This document shows positions 41,667 to 49,657 of a DNA stretch of 64,000 bases, one piece after another; within the stretch, counting starts at the first letter, position 1, and each line of letters opens with the position of its first letter. The stretch is from Micromonospora peucetia (GTDB lineage Bacteria > Actinomycetota > Actinomycetes > Mycobacteriales > Micromonosporaceae): NCBI RefSeq assembly GCF_900091625.1, contig NZ_FMIC01000002.1, positions 6,510,001-6,574,000 of the forward strand, in the 5' to 3' direction. Under the pieces are notes generated by a model. It saw only the letters and a list, made by a program, of their open reading frames with translations, searched no databases and was not told the DNA's origin. The position numbers and the translations under genes were made by a program.

Positions 41667-42062
41667 CTACAGGTTGTTGATTCGGGCCAGCAGCTCTACC
41701 TCGGTCAGGTTTTCCAGGACCGCGTCCTGCTTGCGGCCCAGGACCGCCAGCAGCTTCTCCTTCTCCAGCTTCTTGGCCGCCGCCGCCTTCGCCGACTGGT
41801 CCTCCGCGAGGCGAACGGCGATGACGTGCTTGACGACCTCCAACTTGGTCTCCAAGGTTGCCTTGGCCGGATTGGCCTCGGTGGCCACGAACGACTCGGT
41901 GTCGACGGCCTTGAGCTCGGCGTTGACCGCCTTGGCCACATCATCGAGGCTGAAGCCGGACCTGGCGGTCAGCGGAAGCTCCCACAGCTGTTCCGTGGTC
42001 AGCAGTCCCTTGGCCGACGGATAGCGGAACTTCTCCCGTGTGGCCTTCTCGAAAATGGTCAC
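41667..42062 (-). CDS. Small conserved protein of unknown function (phage-like), module gene 2
   Basis: 131 residues from a GTG at 42062 with GAGAGG five bases upstream. N-terminal part TIFEKATREKFRYPSAKGLL followed by LTTEQLWELPL; the C-terminal half (about 75-120) is a Lys/Glu/Ala-rich predicted coiled coil. I recall homologues, always hypothetical, in phage and bacterial genomes with the same FEKATR..RYPSxKGLLTTExLW start. It begins 31 bases after the stop of the large gene upstream and must be co-transcribed with it. Confidence 0.72.
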   Translation of the reverse strand: MTIFEKATREKFRYPSAKGLLTTEQLWELPLTARSGFSLDDVAKAVNAELKAVDTESFVATEANPAKATLETKLEVVKHVIAVRLAEDQSAKAAAAKKLEKEKLLAVLGRKQDAVLENLTEVELLARINNL

Positions 42063-42093
42063 GGTAGCCTCTCTGGAATATCAGGGTAGGGAA

Positions 42094-44103
42094 TCAGAAC
42101 TGGATGCTGATGAGGCGGCGCCGGCCGCCGGTCATGGTCACCTTGGCGACCACAGAGCTGCGGACCGTGGAGCTGAAGCCGAGGCCGGACAGCTGATCCG
42201 GAGACGGCTCGCACTTGGTGCGGTCGCCGAGAACCTCGAACACCTTGCGGTGCGGTTGCAGGTCGCTGCGGAGGAACTCGTTGTAGATCCCCCGCGTCGG
42301 CTGGTCGTTCACGCACCCCTTCAGGATGAAGAAGTAGTGCCGGTTGCCGACCTCGTTGTCGTCGAAGTAGTTCGGCGAGTACATGATGGTGGACACCGGT
42401 ACGAACTGTTCGGTGGTGATGCCCCACAACTCCTTGCCCGCACTGCCCGGCTGCACGTCCCTACCCGGCCGGAAAGCGGTGATCACCCCGCCGGCAACCG
42501 TCATCCGGCCCACCTCGACGGTCTCCTTGTGGCCGACCGCCCGCTCGTGGCTGTAATGCTCGATCTTCCCGTTGCTCTCGGTCTCGATCACGAAGCCGAC
42601 CTCGGTGCTGTCCCGCTTGCGGTACTGGTTCACCTCGATCCGGTACTCACCGTCGGGGACACGGTCGGTCCAGGTGACGTTCTCCACCGGCTCGCGGGAG
42701 AGCGTCCCGCCCGCGTTCATGTCGACGTCCAGCTTGTTGCGCTTCTCCTGGTACCAAATGTGGTCGCCGTTGGGTTCGTACACGTGCAGGTCTAGGTCGT
42801 CGTGGTTGAACCAGGACAGGCTCACCCGCAGCTTGCCGGTGACGTTGCCGCCGGCCCGCTTGACCTTCTCCCTGATCGAGTCGGTGACGTTGCCGCCGTA
42901 CGACCAGCCGAAATCGTTGTCCCACTTGAACAACCGCGGAGCAGCCGGGCGCCGGCCGGTGGTGAGGCTGACCAGGTGCGGCTCATAGGTGTTGGCGACC
43001 CACAGGTCGATGGTGGCGGCGCCGGGCAGGATGTCCTTCATGAAGGAGACCACGGGAATCTCCTCCGGCTTGGCGTCGCGAAGGAGCCCACCTGACGACC
43101 GGATGGTGGCCGCCTGCATGAGCAGCCCTTCGATGCCGTCCTTCATCCGTGCCTGGGTGTCGTTGTCGACCCACAGCACGTTGGTGACCGACACGTCGGA
43201 CAGCCGGGCGAACCGTCGCTGCAACGACTCCTCGATGCCCAGCTCGGCAATGGTCCTCATGGCGGCCTTGACCATGCCCGGGGTGATCAACGCCGTGGGG
43301 CGCTGGTAATTCTGCGGCGCCACCTTCGCCTCGAACGACCGGACCGCCTGCTCCAGGTCGACGCCCGCGGAGAGATCCTGGACGAGGGTGCCGATCACCG
43401 TGTTGCGGAACCGGGCCGCCGGGTTCATGGCGTTGGCGAAGACGAAGGCACGTCGGTCGGTCGCCTGGGTCCACCGGTTCTGCAGCGAGCGGAACTCGGT
43501 CATCGCCCGGCGATGCTCCGCGCCGCGGTAGAGGGCGTTGTCGTCGACGAGGTCGACGATGGTGTCCAGAGCGTGCCGGGTCAGCTCGGCCAGGCCACGC
43601 TGGAAGACCTGCACCGCAGCGTCAAAGTTGCCCTGGGCCGCGCCGACGTCCTCGATGCGATGCCGCTTCTCCACCCGGCCGTGCAGGTGGTGCCACACCT
43701 CGACCTGGCCGTCGCGCAGCGTTCGGGTCGTCTTCGTCCCGTACTGCGCCTGAGTGGACCGGAAGATGGTGGACAACGGCAGCGAAAGAACGAACTCGTC
43801 CAGAGCGGCCGCGACGACGGAGAAGACCGGGTCGGATGCCGACACCCCGGACCAGACGGTACGGACCCGCCCATCGTGGATCTCGACGACGTTGCCGAAG
43901 TGCTTGATGAAACCGCGGCAGGTCGAGCAGTCGTACTCGGATCGCTCACGGAATCGCAGATTGGTGCCGGCGGGGAAGGAATCGAGAAAGGTGAGCCAAA
44001 GTGAGTCCCGGTCGAGACCGTCGCCGACGGCGTACAACTCACCCCTGGACATCGTGGACAGACGCGCACTCACATCCGTCACGAACTGCTGGAAATCGCC
44101 CAC
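42094..44103 (-). CDS. Large conserved protein of unknown function with DUF2135-like domain, module gene 1
   Basis: 669 residues from the GTG at 44103 (AAGGGGG 8 nt upstream; the longer frame reaching 44307 lacks such a site). N-terminal region with FLDSFPAGTNLRFRERSEYD and Cys59-x-x-Cys62 plus HFGNVVEI, possibly metal-binding. Middle alpha-helical part (about 130-380) without known motif. About 430-560 resembles a DUF2135/YfaP-like beta domain: LRVSLSWFNHDDLDLHVYEP and VPDGEYRIEVNQYRK. No signal peptide, no nuclease or protease motif. Function unknown. Confidence 0.72.
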   Translation of the reverse strand: MGDFQQFVTDVSARLSTMSRGELYAVGDGLDRDSLWLTFLDSFPAGTNLRFRERSEYDCSTCRGFIKHFGNVVEIHDGRVRTVWSGVSASDPVFSVVAAALDEFVLSLPLSTIFRSTQAQYGTKTTRTLRDGQVEVWHHLHGRVEKRHRIEDVGAAQGNFDAAVQVFQRGLAELTRHALDTIVDLVDDNALYRGAEHRRAMTEFRSLQNRWTQATDRRAFVFANAMNPAARFRNTVIGTLVQDLSAGVDLEQAVRSFEAKVAPQNYQRPTALITPGMVKAAMRTIAELGIEESLQRRFARLSDVSVTNVLWVDNDTQARMKDGIEGLLMQAATIRSSGGLLRDAKPEEIPVVSFMKDILPGAATIDLWVANTYEPHLVSLTTGRRPAAPRLFKWDNDFGWSYGGNVTDSIREKVKRAGGNVTGKLRVSLSWFNHDDLDLHVYEPNGDHIWYQEKRNKLDVDMNAGGTLSREPVENVTWTDRVPDGEYRIEVNQYRKRDSTEVGFVIETESNGKIEHYSHERAVGHKETVEVGRMTVAGGVITAFRPGRDVQPGSAGKELWGITTEQFVPVSTIMYSPNYFDDNEVGNRHYFFILKGCVNDQPTRGIYNEFLRSDLQPHRKVFEVLGDRTKCEPSPDQLSGLGFSSTVRSSVVAKVTMTGGRRRLISIQF

Positions 44104-44436
44104 CGTTTCATCCCCCTTGATCGCCGGAGATCCTACGCAGCGAACGCCAATCGGAGAAACGCGTTTCCGGCTGTCCGCACGGTCACAGACGGGCGCCGGT
44201 GGCCGGCGGTCAGTCGACCGGAGCGCGTACGGCGGTGGGGTGCCGGGCCGGCGGTCAGCAGTTTCCGCCAGTTGGCCGGTGGCGCCGTTGAGTACATCCC
44301 GGCTCACACTGTGGTTGCCTTCCCGGGCACCGGCAGGCCTGGGTGGTCGAACAACTTCTCAGGCACGCCAGGCTCGCACCGAGGGACCGTGTGAACGCGC
44401 GCTCGATCAGGTGCTCGCTCATGGCACCCCTTTATG
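44104..44436. other. Gene-free stretch between module and IS110
   Basis: The part next to 44103 is the presumed promoter of the two-gene module; the part from about 44290 to 44436 is likely the IS110 end. I see no coding sequence, tRNA or strong hairpin. Confidence 0.4.
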
Positions 44437-45412
44437 TCAAGACACCGCTCGGAGGGCGGGTTTAGGCTGGCTGGTGGCGGGTCCGGGAAGTGGCTTGTCC
44501 GAAGGGCCGATGTCCGGGGTCAGGTCGGTCACGCTGGATTGCAGAGTCGTCCCCGAGTGCCCTCCCGGATCCGCCGTCTGCCGGCGTTTCTGGTCGGCGA
44601 CCATGCGGGCGTAGACGACGTTGGACAGCCGCCGTTTCAGCGCCCGCATGGCTTCCATCGAGGTCTTCCCGGCGGCCTTCTTTGCCTCGAAGTAGGCGCG
44701 GCCTTCGGTGCGGTTGCGCAGCTGGACCACGGCCATGATGTGCAGCGTCCGATTGATGCGCCGGTTGCCGGCGCGGGAGAGCCGGTGACGCTTCTGGTCG
44801 CCGGAGGAGGCGTCCAGCGGGGCGGTGCCGTTCCAGGACGCGAACCGGTCGCGGTCGGCGAAGCGGCGGATGTCGCCGACGTCTGCCAACAGCCGAGCCG
44901 CACCTGAGGGGCCGATGCCGTGCAGGCCCATCAGCGTGGAGCCGCGGGCGATCACCAGCTCCTTGAGGTCCTTCTCCGCGGTTTTGATCTTCTTGTCGAT
45001 GCCCTCGAGTTCACCGATGAGTTCGACGGCGAGGCGGCGCCGGGTCTTGCCCACGATGTCGCGGGGTCTGATGGTCGCGATCAGCGCACGTGCCTGCCGT
45101 GCAGACAGGAGTTGCTTTGCCCCGCCTGGGAAAAGCTCCAGCAGCAGCCGGTGCAGCCGGTTGATGGTCTGCGTCCTCGCGCGGCCCAGCTCGTCGCGAC
45201 GGTCGACCAACATTCCCATCACCTGCAGGTCCGGGTCGAGCTGGACCTGCACGAGGTTCGGGGTGCGCAGTGCGACCATGGCTACCGAGTGGGCATCCAC
45301 CGGGTCGGTCTTGCGGCCGTTGCCGGTGGCGAACACCCGCACCTGCGCGGACAGCTTCGCAGGCACGTCGAGCACCGTCTCGCCGTCGTGCAGCAGGCGC
45401 TGGGCGATATGA
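44437..45412 (-). pseudogene. IS110-family transposase, 5' truncated
   Basis: About 325 residues in one open frame: AQRLLHDGETVLDVPAKLSA, TGNGRKTDPVDAHSVAMVAL, GKTRRRLAVELIGELEGIDK, then the transposase_20 domain GIGPSGAARLLADVGDIRRF, FASWNGTAPLDASSGDQKRH and GKTSMEAMRALKRRLSNVVY. The usual first ~90-100 residues with the first RuvC-like Asp are missing: at about 45412 the sequence switches to an integrase tail on the other strand. C-terminal half intact. Confidence 0.85.
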
Positions 45413-45683
45413 GCGCACCAGCGGCCGCTCCTGCGTGGCGGATGGACCGGCACGCCGCCACCCGCCGGCTCAAGCACCTCGCCCACGCGGCGGGGATCTG
45501 GATGCCGAGGATGCACCCCCACATGCTGCGGCACACGTTCGTGACGACGATGCTCGACGCCGGCGTCAGCCTCCGCGACGTGCAGATCGCCGCCCGCTAC
45601 GCCGACCCGAGAACCATGCGCTACGACCGAGCACGCAAGAACCTCGACCGCCACCCAACTACATCCTCGCCGCGTACATGACC
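45413..45683 (+). pseudogene. Tyrosine recombinase (integrase), C-terminal fragment
   Basis: The plus strand encodes ATRRLKHLAHAAGIWMPRMH, HMLRHTFVTTMLDAGVSLRD, VQIAARYADPRTMRYDRARK and NLDRHP: the box II of tyrosine recombinases with H-x-x-R (HMLR) and the nucleophile Tyr in TMRYDRA. The N-terminal part is replaced by the inverted IS110. Complement in type, though not necessarily in origin, to the N-terminal fragment at 30069-30506. Confidence 0.8.
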
Positions 45684-45775
45684 TCCGGGACATAGCCAGC
45701 GCTCACGGCTCTGCCGAGTTGAGTGCATTTGATCAAGCCAGAATGGGGTAGACGGCAACGAACGGATGTTGTCAA

Positions 45776-45813
45776 AAGTGGGGACATAGGCGAGCCGGCC
45801 TATGTCCCCACTT
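45776..45813 (-). terminator. Strong hairpin terminator for the DUF1062 gene
   Basis: AAGTGGGGACATAGGC (45776-45791) and its exact complement (45798-45813) form a 16-bp stem with loop gagccg. On the minus strand the stem is followed by TTTTG, so it works as an intrinsic terminator 65 bases after the DUF1062 stop. Confidence 0.8.
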
Positions 45814-45878
45814 CTGATTCCCGCTGTACGTGTATGTGGCGTGGTAGCGGCTGTGACTCGCGCCGCTGGGAGTGCAGA

Positions 45879-46448
45879 TCAGTTCATCGAGTCCCTCATC
45901 ATCACGACAAAAGTGAATCCGGCGCTCGTCGGACGGCGCAGGGAAATGTCACACTTGATTCGGCGCAGCACCTCGTTTCTGCTGAGGCGGAGCCCTTGCG
46001 CGATGAGCCGCTCCGGGCGGACCGGCACCGGATCCTCGAAGGCAACCTCCACCTGCAGTGGCCACGCCTCGTCGAGCTGTGCCGGCGGGGTGTCCAGATG
46101 CCAGGCCCCCTGCCAGTCCAGGGTGTACCGGTTGCGACGGGCGAGCAGCGGATCCAGCAGCGTGGCCGCCACGAGCTCCGGACCGTTGGCGTGGTAGCCG
46201 TCGAGTAACGCCGGATCGAAGGAATTGACCGGCGCTCGCTCGTGCACGGTGAGTTTGCTCGTCCGATTGCAGGACACGCAACGGACCAGCAGCCACACGT
46301 CCAGCAGCTTGCCGTTGGCGTTGACGCGGAACCTGCCCTCGCCGGTGGTGGCCGACTCCGACCGGCAGTCCACGCACCGCAACGACAGCAGAGGCAGCCT
46401 GGTCCGGCGAACGATCCAGGGCAGCACAGTATGAGGTTGTGAAGACAT
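45879..46448 (-). CDS. DUF1062 family protein
   Basis: 189 residues; GAGAG lies about 8 nt before the ATG at 46448. Two CxxC pairs (LRCVDCRSES near 25 and VRCVSCNRTSKL near 56) suggest a zinc ribbon or rubredoxin-like knuckle; the C-terminal part ends EVLRRIKCDISLRRPTSAGF. The pattern fits DUF1062, a family without known function in actinomycetes and Bacillus. Single gene with its own terminator. Confidence 0.75.
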   Translation of the reverse strand: MSSQPHTVLPWIVRRTRLPLLSLRCVDCRSESATTGEGRFRVNANGKLLDVWLLVRCVSCNRTSKLTVHERAPVNSFDPALLDGYHANGPELVAATLLDPLLARRNRYTLDWQGAWHLDTPPAQLDEAWPLQVEVAFEDPVPVRPERLIAQGLRLSRNEVLRRIKCDISLRRPTSAGFTFVVMMRDSMN

Positions 46449-46827
46449 GATGATCTCTCTGAAGACCTGACACGAGGCCGATTGCGCGCGGCCTCAAACG
46501 CTGCATGAACGGGCGCACGCGGGCAGCCCGGCAGAACCGACGGGAGGGTCGGCCTGTAGATGCGCGGAAGAAGGCGTCAGGTCTAAAGAGCGGGCGGGGT
46601 CACGCGGTTTGTCCTCTGTCCTCGCTGCGACGGGGCATCGGCAACCTACGGGAACGCGGAAGGAGGGCTCAAACGGTTTTCCGGCTCGAAGAGTGATCCG
46701 CCTGCCGGGGGCACGTCGGGATCTCGTTAGACCAGGAGCGTGCCTTGCTCACGGTGGCGGAAAGCGGCGACAGCGAAGCCGTGGCCGAGGTCGTCGAGGA
46801 GCGTTTCCGCGGACAGCTTGAAGCTAG
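46449..46827. other. Gene-free stretch upstream of DUF1062
   Basis: Contains the presumed DUF1062 promoter. Short open frames here lack family matches and ribosome-binding sites. It ends with CTAG (46824-46827) abutting an IS701 end. Confidence 0.4.
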
Positions 46828-46990
46828 TACTCCAACGTCACTTGGCTTGTTTGCGCTGGTAGTGGGATCGTCGGGCTCGGGCATGGGATGTTCGTCGCCA
46901 GATCGACCAGTGCAGGGTGTGCGTTGGCGGGAGCGGTGTGGCGAGGACGAAGGCGCTGAGGATTCGACGGATCTCGGCGACAAGCCGGTC
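46828..46990 (-). mobile_element. IS701-family end with transposase C-terminus, relic
   Basis: The end TACTCCAACGTCACTTGGC (46828-46846) is followed, reading the minus strand, by the last ~45 codons of an IS701 transposase ending QAK-stop. The rest of the element is missing; the small membrane-protein gene follows immediately. The flank CTAG fits the YTAR target preference of IS701. Confidence 0.75.
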
Positions 46991-47004
46991 AAGCCCACAA
47001 CTAC

Positions 47005-47214
47005 TTACTGGCCTCGCGGGTCAGTGGCTTGCCTCCAGCGCACAAGGGCGCCGACCAAGAAGTACGCGCTCAACAGCAGAAGAGTCGCGGCGAGGATGTA
47101 GGCGAACACGTTTCCGCCAGCGTTCAGGATGAGCAGCACCGATCCTGCGGCCACGAGACCGGTTTCCACGATGAGAAGGAGCCCGCGGACCCGCTTCGTC
47201 CTGGTAGCCAGCAT
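47005..47214 (-). CDS. Small two-helix membrane protein
   Basis: 69 residues from the ATG at 47214, chosen because GGAGGAG lies about 4-10 bases upstream; an ATG at 47256 lacks such a site. Two hydrophobic segments (LLLIVETGLVAAGSVLLILN and FAYILAATLLLLSAYFLVGA) joined by a short Gly/Asn turn, basic N-terminus (LATRTKRVRG). No recognised family. It sits between two IS701 ends. Confidence 0.6.
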   Translation of the reverse strand: MLATRTKRVRGLLLIVETGLVAAGSVLLILNAGGNVFAYILAATLLLLSAYFLVGALVRWRQATDPRGQ

Positions 47215-47357
47215 GCTCTCCTCCTCACCCACCGTCGGCCTAGCTTGTGTCGACATAATCCATTCAACTCAACGATCGAAGCCAGATACCGTATCGGGGG
47301 CACGTACCGGCATGAGCGACCGCTGGTCCCTGTTTCCTTCCACGCCGGTGTTCTGCC

Positions 47358-48614
47358 CTACACCGCGCTAATACTCCAACGTCGATTCGCCTGTCTACGT
47401 TGGTAGTGGGATCGTCGGGCTCGGGCTTGGGATGTTCGCCGCCAGATCGACCAGTGCAGGGTGTGCGCTGGTGGTAGTGCTGTGGCGAGGATGAAGGCGT
47501 TGAGGAGTCGGCGGATCTCGGCGACGGTCAGCGCGATGATCTCCGGATCAGCGTCGGGCTGCTGGGCCGCGAGGATGGTCAGGACGGCGAGGGCGAGCAT
47601 GGCCAGGGTGATGAACCGGTGCCAGCCGGTCCAGCCGCGGACCTGGTAGTGGTCGAGGCCGACCTGTCCTTTGCCGGTTTGGAACAGCTCTTCGATGCTC
47701 CAGCGGGAACCGGCGACTCGCACGAGGGTGTGCAGCGGGACCGGGCGGGGTGACCAGCAGAGGTAGAAGGCCAGTTCACCGGTGGTGCGGTTGCGGCGGA
47801 TGAGCAGCCATCGGTGCTCACCGGGGTTGGTGGCGGTGGTGATCCAGGCCCACAGGTAGTCGCGGGGACCTTTCGCGCCCGGCCCGCAGCTGTGGGGCTG
47901 CCATTCGCGGGTGGGGATCCGCTCGGCGAGGTCGTCGACGCGTACGAGGGTGCGGCCGTCGTTGACGGCCACGCGTCGGTCGCAGCCGACGGCCAGGACG
48001 TAGCCGATTCCGCGCTGTTCCAGGTCGCCGCGCAGGCCGGGGTCGGCGCCGTAGACCTCGTCGCCGGTCACCCACCCGAACGGGACACCAGCCTCGATCG
48101 CGGCGGCGATCATCTGCCGGGCCAGGGCCGGCTTCGTGGCGAACCCGATCTGCTCAGGGACGCCGGCGGCGGTGAGACGCCCGGGCTGGGCGCACCAGGT
48201 TGCCTCGGGGAGGTAGAGGCGGCGGTCGATCAGCGCCCGCCCGTGCGGGGTGACGTAGGCCAGGAACACCCCGACCTGGCTGTTCTCGACACGACCGGCG
48301 GTGCCGGTGTACTGCCGCTGCACCCCGACCGAGCACACGCCCTTCTTCAGGAAGCCGGTCTCATCGGTGGCCAGCACCGCGTCGGGGTGCCCGACCTGCT
48401 CGATCAGCCAGGAACGCACGTCATCGCGGACGGCGTCGGCGTCCCACACCGCCGTACGCAGCAGCCGCTGCATCGCCTGCGGATCGTCGTGACCTGCCCG
48501 TTCCGCAAGCGACCAGCAGGTCTTCCGCTCCACGCCCGACAGCAGCCCTTCCACAAACTGCCCGGCCGTCCGGCGCGGCTCGGCCCGCACGAACCTGTCA
48601 GCGACACGCGTCAC
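47358..48614 (-). CDS. IS701-family transposase, full length
   Basis: 418 residues. DDE core of DUF4338/IS701 type: AVLATDETGFLKKG (first Asp), FGWVTGDEVYGADPGLRGDL (second Asp) and SRWSIEELFQTGKGQVGLDH (Glu). The N-terminus VADRFVRAEPRRTAGQFVEG is intact. The usual stop inside the terminal repeat (AAG TGA in the other copies) has changed, so the frame runs through the repeat and ends eight bases outside the IS (47358-47360). Probably still active, but the C-terminal extension is unusual. Confidence 0.9.
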   Translation of the reverse strand: MTRVADRFVRAEPRRTAGQFVEGLLSGVERKTCWSLAERAGHDDPQAMQRLLRTAVWDADAVRDDVRSWLIEQVGHPDAVLATDETGFLKKGVCSVGVQRQYTGTAGRVENSQVGVFLAYVTPHGRALIDRRLYLPEATWCAQPGRLTAAGVPEQIGFATKPALARQMIAAAIEAGVPFGWVTGDEVYGADPGLRGDLEQRGIGYVLAVGCDRRVAVNDGRTLVRVDDLAERIPTREWQPHSCGPGAKGPRDYLWAWITTATNPGEHRWLLIRRNRTTGELAFYLCWSPRPVPLHTLVRVAGSRWSIEELFQTGKGQVGLDHYQVRGWTGWHRFITLAMLALAVLTILAAQQPDADPEIIALTVAEIRRLLNAFILATALPPAHTLHWSIWRRTSQARARRSHYQRRQANRRWSISAV

Positions 48615-48773
48615 CGCCTCGTCCAGGACGACCCGTCACCCCGCGGGGTCTACGCTGTGGCACGCGGCCACCGCACAATCGTCGGTTGTCCTCACAAGCC
48701 ATCGATGATCAACGCGGTGGCCGTCTTCATGCCCACGCCACGCCCAACGCCAAAGCCAAGTGACGTTGGAGTA
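47372..48773 (-). mobile_element. IS701-family insertion sequence, 1402 bp
   Basis: Ends TACTCCAACGTC (47372-47383) and GACGTTGGAGTA (48762-48773) are 12-bp perfect inverted repeats enclosing one transposase gene. The left flank is CTAA (47368-47371), the right flank CTAG (48774-48777); both fit the YTAR target of IS701 but they are not identical, so there is no clean target duplication. Confidence 0.85.
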
Positions 48774-48857
48774 CTAGGTCGGCTGCACGCTCATGCCGCT
48801 GCTCGTGCGCGGGCCTCCGCGCAGCCGTCACGTTCTGTGCGACCAGCGCAGAGGCCG

Positions 48858-49109
48858 TTACGCGCTCGTGCCAAGGAGAGTGCGTTCGATCAAGCGTTTT
48901 GCTGGCCCGGCGAGCTTGCCGAGGCTGAGTACGGGCGGTGAGGCGCGTGTCCGGGCCATGGCGGTATCCGGGCGGGGGCCAGGGCTGTCGGTGTTCGTGA
49001 AGCGACCGTGGCGCTCGGCGTCGGTGAGCTCTTCGTATACACCCTGGACTACGCCGGCCCCGACCTGACTGACTTCGCGATCCGCCAGGCGTGCCAGTTC
49101 GGCGCTCAT
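48858..49109 (-). CDS. Doubtful small hypothetical protein
   Basis: 83 residues, MSAELARLADREVSQVGAGV start, hydrophilic, no signal or membrane segment, no recognised family and no clear ribosome-binding site. Codon positions are not strongly GC3-biased. Listed only because nothing else explains this gap between IS701 copies; it may be a remnant or no gene at all. Confidence 0.25.
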   Translation of the reverse strand: MSAELARLADREVSQVGAGVVQGVYEELTDAERHGRFTNTDSPGPRPDTAMARTRASPPVLSLGKLAGPAKRLIERTLLGTSA

Positions 49110-49199
49110 TGCGTGCTGAGTGACAGGGCAGTATCCCGCGTCCGAGTGAATGTTTGACCAGATCGCCGACAGGGGTCTTCAGGTCAGCGAATGGCCGCC

Positions 49200-49230
49200 C
49201 GCGGGTGGAGCGGGCTCGGCCCCACCCGCG
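49200..49230. terminator. Possible hairpin after nitroreductase-like fragment
   Basis: CGCGGGTGG (49200-49208) and CCACCCGCG (49222-49230) can form a 9-bp stem with a 13-nt loop 22 bases past the stop of the minus-strand fragment at 49252. No U-run. Weak evidence. Confidence 0.4.
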
Positions 49231-49251
49231 GTCCCGTCGAGGCGGAACGGA

Positions 49252-49500
49252 TCACATCCGTTCCAGGACGACGACCGGGATCACTCGGCGGCATCTGGCC
49301 TCGTACATGTGGTAGATCGGCACGAGTGAGGTCATCAGCCGCCACAGCCGGGTCCGCTCCTCGCCCAGAGCGGTCCGGGCCTGAGCGGCGAACTTCTCCG
49401 CGCGAATTTGGACCCGCACCTCTGGGTTGCGAACCACGTTGAGGTACCAGTTGGGATGTTGAGGGCTGGCCACGGCACCCGAGGCGACGAGGATGTAGCG
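49252..49500 (-). pseudogene. Ddn-family F420-dependent nitroreductase-like protein, C-terminal fragment
   Basis: The frame reads SPQHPNWYLNVVRNPEVRVQ, IRAEKFAAQARTALGEERTR and VPIYHMYEARCRRVIPVVVL, a clear deazaflavin-dependent oxidoreductase (DUF385) C-terminal half including HPNWYLNVVxNP. The N-terminal half is replaced by an IS701 transposase end at about 49504. Truncated remnant. Confidence 0.75.
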
Positions 49501-49503
49501 GCC

Positions 49504-49657
49504 GTCGCCGAGATCCGCCGACTCCTCAACGCCTTCGTCCTCGCCACGTCACTCCCGCCAGAGCACACCCTGCACTGGTCGCTCTGGCGACGAACATCCC
49601 AAGCCCGCGCCCGCCGATCCCACTACCAGCGCAGACAGGCCAAGTGACGTTGGAGTA
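49504..49657 (+). mobile_element. IS701-family end with transposase C-terminus, relic (plus orientation)
   Basis: VAEIRRLLNAFVLATSLPPE, HTLHWSLWRRTSQARARRSH and YQRRQAK-stop, followed by the terminal repeat GACGTTGGAGTA (49646-49657) and flank CTAA (49658-49661). Only the last 48 codons remain. It truncates the Ddn-like gene on one side and the aminotransferase-like gene on the other. Confidence 0.78.

Noticed and set aside
48858..49109. 83-residue ORF as a confident gene
   Set aside because: No ribosome-binding site, no family and lies between IS701 copies; kept only as a low-confidence feature.
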